Source: Candidatus Bipolaricaulota bacterium
GTDB lineage: Bacteria > Bipolaricaulota > Bipolaricaulia > UBA7950 > UBA9294
Assembly (NCBI GenBank): GCA_021159105.1
Contig: JAGGSM010000253.1
Location: forward strand, 1 to 7,832
Direction of reading: 5' to 3'
DNA: 7,832 nucleotides
Both the position numbers and the translations under genes were made by a program. The notes below the pieces were generated by a model. That model was not told the origin of the DNA. It did not search any database and was given only the letters and a program-made list of their open reading frames with translations. This document shows, piece by piece, positions 4,686 through 7,832 of this stretch (positions are counted from its first letter, which is position 1; each line of letters begins with the position of its first letter).

Positions 4686-5966
4686 ATGAGCAGGGAAAAT
4701 GCACAACGCTTGACAAAGGGTGAGGATCGTCCGAAAGTGATGCTTGATGACCAGAAGAGACCATTTCTCATTCCGGAACGAGTTGCCGCTCAGTATGGGA
4801 TCACAAGGAGATCGGAGATTATCGCCGATAACGAACAGAACGTCCTTTCGCTGCGTCCCACGGCAGATCTTCTTGCCAAGCTGTACATCGAGCCGACGAG
4901 CAACTGCAATCTTCATTGCCGCACCTGCATCCGCAACTCCTGGGATGAACCGACTGGAATGATGGACAAGGAAACGTTCGAGCGCATCATAGTCGGGATT
5001 GAGGAGTTGCCATTACGTCCGACGGTCTTCTTCGGAGGGTTTGGTGAGCCTCTTTTCCACCCCCAAATAGTGGAGATGATACGGAGGGTCAACGTCATTG
5101 GTTCGCGCACAGAACTCATTACAAACGGGACGCTCCTTACAGAGGGCATGACTCGCGACCTGATCCAGGCCGGACTCGATCGGCTGTGGGTATCACTCGA
5201 TGGGGCGACGCCGAGTAGCTACTCCGATGTCCGTCTCGGGGCGGAACTGCCGAGGGTGCTCGCCAACATCGAGCGTTTCTCCGATGTTCGACGCAAGAGG
5301 GGAGTGAAAGCGCCGCAACTTGGAATAGCGTTTGTAGCGATGAAGCGCAATATCGCTGACCTTCCCGCTTTGCTGAGACTGGCACAGGAACTGGGGGCAT
5401 CGGCTTTTCACGTAAGCCACGTCCTCCCATATACACGAGCACTGCTCGATGAGGCGCTTTATCGGGATCTAGTGGACGAAGAGGCGTATCCAGCGCGGGA
5501 TCGGTTGACAGTGACCCTGCCCCGGCTTGACCCGGCACTAATCTTCCCGGAGATCTTGTTTCAAACTTTGACAGGGAGAGCCAGGTTTGTAGTTGCAGGC
5601 GTCCCCGTTGATGCGGGACGCAATCGTTGCCCGTTCATCGAGCAGGGGGTGGCAGCAATCGCTTGGGACGGCGAGATGAGTCCGTGCCTCGAACTCCTTC
5701 ACACCCACACATCGTTCCTGAACGGTGCAGAGCGAGTGACGAATCGATACGTGATCGGGAATGTTCAAGAGAGATCTATCTCCGACTTATGGAGCGACAG
5801 GGAGTATGCGGCTTTCCGACGTCGCGTGACGGAGTTCACCTTCGCGCCGTGTGCCTACTGCGGAAGCTGCTCACTGGCGCTGGAAAACGGCGAGGACTGC
5901 TACGGCAATCCCGCTCCCTCCTGCGGCGGCTGCCTGTGGGCACAGGGGCTTATCCACTGCCCGTAG
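4686..5966 (+). CDS. Radical SAM/SPASM maturase, tungsten-cofactor oxidoreductase type
   Basis: A 426-residue radical SAM enzyme with a C-terminal SPASM-like domain. The cluster motif is CNLHCRTC (C74, C78, C81), followed by RNSW. The SAM-contact motif appears as GGFGEP (117-122). The tail is cysteine-rich: CPFIEQG, then DGEMSPC, CAYCGSC and, at the very end, SCGGCLWAQG..HCP, which would hold auxiliary [4Fe-4S] clusters. This ending and the CNLxCxxCxRxxW start are what I recall for the maturases found beside tungsten-containing aldehyde:ferredoxin oxidoreductases. They are thought to modify the cofactor or enzyme; the exact chemistry is not established. No such oxidoreductase is in the window. 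The start is ATG at 4686 with GGAGG 8 bases upstream; an upstream in-frame TTG at 4653 lacks a ribosome site. The stop lies 2 bases from that of the convergent NifX-like gene. Confidence 0.82.
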   Translation: MSRENAQRLTKGEDRPKVMLDDQKRPFLIPERVAAQYGITRRSEIIADNEQNVLSLRPTADLLAKLYIEPTSNCNLHCRTCIRNSWDEPTGMMDKETFERIIVGIEELPLRPTVFFGGFGEPLFHPQIVEMIRRVNVIGSRTELITNGTLLTEGMTRDLIQAGLDRLWVSLDGATPSSYSDVRLGAELPRVLANIERFSDVRRKRGVKAPQLGIAFVAMKRNIADLPALLRLAQELGASAFHVSHVLPYTRALLDEALYRDLVDEEAYPARDRLTVTLPRLDPALIFPEILFQTLTGRARFVVAGVPVDAGRNRCPFIEQGVAAIAWDGEMSPCLELLHTHTSFLNGAERVTNRYVIGNVQERSISDLWSDREYAAFRRRVTEFTFAPCAYCGSCSLALENGEDCYGNPAPSCGGCLWAQGLIHCP

Positions 5967-5968
5967 CG

Positions 5969-6346
5969 TCAATGGCACTCCGCGCTGCGAGCTGAGAAGG
6001 AAGACTCTACCTGCTCTCTCGTCGAGGGCTGCAGCGAGCCGTTTCGCACTAGTTCCACAAGCTCAAGGATCGATCCCTTGTCCGCCAGGTAGACAGCGAT
6101 TCCACTTTCGCGCAGCACATCGTACGCCTGCGGGTTTATCACGCCGGTGATAAGCGCGTCGCATTCAGTCCCTGTAAGTCGAGCAGCAAGGGAAACTCCC
6201 TGCCCTCCGCTATAACCATCCGTGGGGCTGGGCCATGCATCGAATCGATCGTTCTCATCGATTAAGAGGAGCTGCTTACACTTGCCAAAGTGGGGATCGA
6301 GCCGCGCGCCGAGGCCTGCTCCAAGTGATGTTATCACGATTCTCAA
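5969..6346 (-). CDS. NifX/NifB-type cofactor-binding domain protein, paralogue 2
   Basis: A 125-residue protein of the same NifX-like family as 190-576. It opens RIVITSLGAGLGARLDPHFGKC and continues with ECDALITGVINPQAYDVLRESGIAVYLA, matching the family's HFG and 'GVDaVI..G.GP.A...L...GI' patterns. It lacks the His tail of the first copy and has a polar C-terminal end. The start is probably TTG at 6346, because GGGGGAGGG lies about 5 bases upstream and no in-frame ATG is nearby. It is the last gene of the ferredoxin/HdrA-like/NifX operon, 27 bases after the middle gene, and its stop nearly touches that of the radical SAM gene. A role as metal-cluster carrier for an oxidoreductase is an inference from neighbours. 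Confidence 0.82.
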   Translation of the reverse strand: MRIVITSLGAGLGARLDPHFGKCKQLLLIDENDRFDAWPSPTDGYSGGQGVSLAARLTGTECDALITGVINPQAYDVLRESGIAVYLADKGSILELVELVRNGSLQPSTREQVESSFSARSAECH

Positions 6347-6373
6347 CGTTACCCTCCCCCACCGAACTAGTCA

Positions 6374-6736
6374 TCAAGCGTTATCCTGAGCGATCAGGTC
6401 CTTGATCGCGGTGATCGCCTGCTCGGTATTCATGTCGCGGATCTCAACGCCGCGGAAGTTTGCTGCGTCAAAGCCAGCAGCATCGAACGCATCCCGGTAC
6501 ATCTTCCTCATCATGTTCGGCGCACACCCAGCCACGTACAATGTGCCAGTGCTTCCTCCGTCGAGCAGTGAGGAGAGAAACTCGTCTCCATCCTCGGCAC
6601 AAAGCTGTGGATGAACCGCCGCATAGTCGACAAGCTTCTCCCGGCGAATGGCGTTTCCTACTTCAAATATGTTCATGTTCTGAAATGACGGGCACGTTCC
6701 CTGACAGACGCACAATAATAGTCCCTTCTTTCCCAT
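6374..6736 (-). CDS. Stand-alone HdrA N-terminal-like domain protein
   Basis: A 120-residue cytoplasmic protein resembling the N-terminal domain of heterodisulfide reductase subunit A, without the flavin and ferredoxin domains that normally follow. The order of marks fits: LLLCVCQGTC (C9, C11, C15), then VHPQLCAEDGDEFL (C46, in the place of HdrA's 'CS..G'), then GTLYVAGCAPNMMRKMYRDAF (C71, like 'VVAaCsPrtHe..Fr'), then GVEIRD (like 'NIRE'). In HdrA this region is thought to hold an extra Fe-S cluster; the cysteines here could do the same. The start is ATG at 6736 with GAGGAGG 6 bases upstream; an in-frame TTG at 6751 overlaps that ribosome site and is unlikely. It lies 15 bases after the ferredoxin gene, suggesting the two proteins exchange electrons. 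The HdrA link is by motif spacing only and moderately sure. Confidence 0.65.
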   Translation of the reverse strand: MGKKGLLLCVCQGTCPSFQNMNIFEVGNAIRREKLVDYAAVHPQLCAEDGDEFLSSLLDGGSTGTLYVAGCAPNMMRKMYRDAFDAAGFDAANFRGVEIRDMNTEQAITAIKDLIAQDNA

Positions 6737-6751
6737 GATGTTCCTCCTCAA

Positions 6752-6952
6752 CTAGTTTTTACCGAAATAGCCTATTGCTCCGGTGGGACAGATCTTCCCA
6801 CACCCTTGACAGAACTCGACACAATTATCAGGATTCACCACTGCTGGCTTGCCGTCCTCTACCTGGTAAACGTTGTGCGGGCAGAACTCCACGCAGGTCA
6901 GGCAACCTACACACGCCTCACGATTGATGATTGGATACCACTCTTTGGCCAT
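6752..6952 (-). CDS. Small bis-[4Fe-4S] ferredoxin
   Basis: A 66-residue ferredoxin, a cytoplasmic low-potential electron carrier. The first cluster motif is CVGCLTCVEFCP (C14, C17, C20, C24). The second is CVEFCQGCGKICP (C44, C48, C51, C55), which has one extra residue between its first two cysteines compared with the usual CxxCxxCxxxCP. The ATG at 6952 has AGGAG 7 bases upstream. A longer in-frame start at 7006 is excluded because it would abut the -10 box of the promoter at 7007-7034. It is the first gene of the operon with the HdrA-like and NifX-like genes and likely supplies electrons to, or takes them from, those partners. Confidence 0.92.
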   Translation of the reverse strand: MAKEWYPIINREACVGCLTCVEFCPHNVYQVEDGKPAVVNPDNCVEFCQGCGKICPTGAIGYFGKN

Positions 6953-7006
6953 TTCCACTCTCCTATTCCGCTCCCGTAATAAATGCTTCCATGCGCTATA
7001 ATGCAT

Positions 7007-7034
7007 ATAATACTCACCCGCATGCCTTTGTCAA
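7007..7034 (-). promoter_or_regulatory. Promoter of the ferredoxin operon
   Basis: On the minus strand TTGACA (7034-7029), a 16-base spacer and TATTAT (7012-7007) give a near-consensus promoter, with a start near 7000 and a leader of about 48 bases to the ferredoxin ATG. The spacer length and the overlap of TTGA with the dyad are the same as at the ArsR promoter. Confidence 0.75.
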
Positions 7035-7054
7035 TCCTCTACAAGGGGCGATTG
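7031..7054. promoter_or_regulatory. GC-rich dyad, copy C (putative operator, diverged)
   Basis: The first 13 bases, TCAATCCTCTACA, equal copy B exactly. An extra A and then GGGG follow, with CGATTG in place of TTGATT. The rest of the 99-bp repeat is absent, so the dyad with its -35 box seems to be the unit kept here. CAATC (7032-7036) and GATTG (7050-7054) are exact inverted outer arms. Confidence 0.5.
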
Positions 7055-7154
7055 TCCCATCAAATGAGGAGCGCGCCGCCATGCAATGGTGCCTCTGTCG
7101 CGAGCAACTCAGGTATGAACACGTCAGTTCTGAGTGCTGATTACTGCAATCTCA

Positions 7155-7182
7155 TTGCGGGAAACGAGCCACGCTCTATAAT
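7155..7182 (+). promoter_or_regulatory. Promoter of the M42 peptidase gene
   Basis: TTGCGG (7155-7160), a 16-base spacer and a consensus TATAAT (7177-7182) lie 24 bases before the ATG at 7207. No copy of the dyad is nearby on this side, so the peptidase appears to be outside the shared regulation. Confidence 0.6.
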
Positions 7183-7206
7183 CATCCCTTGCAAGAAGGA
7201 GGATAT

Positions 7207-7832
7207 ATGCAATCGATCGATTTACTGCGCCAGCTTTCCGACGCGTTCGGAGTGTCCGGATTTGAGGATGAGGTACGCGACCAGATCACTGAGCTTGTCT
7301 CACCGTACGTGGATGAAGTGAGGACCGATACGCTGGGGAATCTGTTCGCCACGCGTAAAGGGAAGGGCGACTTCACTCTGATGCTCGACGCGCACATGGA
7401 CGAGGTTGGCTTTATCCTGAAGTGGATCGAAGACTCTGGCTATCTGCGATTTGCTCCTCTGGGAGGATGGGATGCGCGCATCATACCCGGTCATCGCGTG
7501 GAGATCCTCACCCGCAGCGGGAAGAAGCGCTACGGGGTAATCGGTTCGGCTCCACCGCACATCTTGACCGATGATGAGCGCAAGAAGCCGATTCCAATCG
7601 AGAAGATGTTCATAGATGTCGGAGCGGCATCGCGCCAGGACGCGCTCGACATGGGCTTTCACATCGGTGACCCGCTGACGATTCACTACCCATTCATCGA
7701 GCTGTACGATGGCTACGTTACCGGAAAGGCGTTCGATGATCGCGCCGGCTGTGCAGTGATGATCGAGACAGCACGCCGCTTGGCGGAGAAGAAACTTGAC
7801 ATCAACATTGTCTTCTCGTTCGTCGTCGGAGA
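7207..7832 (+). CDS. M42-family metallo-aminopeptidase (partial, N-terminal part)
   Basis: An open reading frame that leaves the window after 208 complete codons, out of about 340-360 usual for the family. M42 enzymes (glutamyl aminopeptidase / tetrahedral aminopeptidase, often annotated endoglucanase M or FrvX) are cytoplasmic, dinuclear-metal exopeptidases that form large shells and finish peptide breakdown. The N terminus LLRQLSDAFGVSGFEDEVR is typical. DAHMDEVGF carries metal ligand H63, and GKAFDDRAGC (173-182) carries the bridging aspartate. The last codons, FSFVVGE, lead into the expected catalytic GEE, cut by the window edge. AAGGAGG ends 4 bases before the ATG, a close but workable spacing. 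It is transcribed away from the ferredoxin operon and looks like an ordinary housekeeping neighbour. Confidence 0.92.
   Translation, partial: MQSIDLLRQLSDAFGVSGFEDEVRDQITELVSPYVDEVRTDTLGNLFATRKGKGDFTLMLDAHMDEVGFILKWIEDSGYLRFAPLGGWDARIIPGHRVEILTRSGKKRYGVIGSAPPHILTDDERKKPIPIEKMFIDVGAASRQDALDMGFHIGDPLTIHYPFIELYDGYVTGKAFDDRAGCAVMIETARRLAEKKLDINIVFSFVVG

Noticed and set aside
6752..7006. 84-residue version of the ferredoxin starting at 7006
   Set aside because: The first 18 residues are unlike ferredoxins, and that start would abut the -10 box. AGGAG before the ATG at 6952 fits the 66-residue form.
1652..7054. Repeats beginning TCAATCCYCTACA that resemble the style of CRISPR repeats
   Set aside because: There are only three copies, kilobases apart, with no regular spacers and each at a promoter. 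No cas gene is present. This is not a CRISPR array.

Overview
This window looks like bacterial chromosome from an anaerobe. It has moderate GC, Shine-Dalgarno sequences (AGGAGG type) before almost every gene, and TTGACA/TATAAT-type promoters. The gene content is a bis-[4Fe-4S] ferredoxin, an HdrA N-terminal-like protein, two NifX-type cofactor-binding proteins and a radical SAM/SPASM maturase of the tungsten-oxidoreductase type. This points to low-potential, ferredoxin-based metabolism, possibly in a thermophile or an uncultivated lineage. A phylum cannot be fixed from this stretch; Bipolaricaulota/Acetothermia is only a guess.

Layout. Bases 1-189 hold no gene but can fold. Bases 190-1573 are a minus-strand operon read OsmC-like protein -> DGC-domain zinc-binding protein -> NifX-like protein with a His-rich tail. 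Bases 1574-1999 are non-coding. They contain the OsmC promoter, one copy of a 99-bp repeat, and a 200-bp block bounded by perfect 15-bp inverted repeats. Bases 2000-4533 hold a minus-strand ArsR regulator with a Cys-x-Cys metal box, a TDT/SLAC1-type membrane transporter overlapping it by 8 bases, and a second, diverged TDT paralogue. Bases 4534-4685 are a divergent control region carrying the second copy of the 99-bp repeat. Bases 4686-5966 (plus strand) encode the radical SAM tungsten-cofactor maturase. It meets, end to end, a minus-strand operon at 5969-6952 read ferredoxin -> HdrA N-terminal-like protein -> second NifX-like protein. A final divergent region drives a plus-strand M42 aminopeptidase that runs off the window.

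How it fits together. The strongest pattern is regulatory. The three minus-strand transcription units (OsmC operon, ArsR-TDT, ferredoxin operon) each begin at a promoter whose -35 box (TTGACA or TTGAAC) forms the outer arm of the same GC-rich dyad, TCAATCCYCTACA(A)GGGG. This suggests one small co-regulated set joining thiol/peroxide handling, metal- or thiol-sensing transport, and Fe-S/NifX electron-transfer accessory proteins. The dyad is also the first 21 bases of a 99-bp, about 85% identical repeat. In one copy that repeat runs exactly up to the Shine-Dalgarno of the tungsten maturase gene, so it may also act as a structured leader on the plus strand. The regulon, its ligand and the RNA idea are inference; the repeats, spacings and promoter matches are visible in the sequence.
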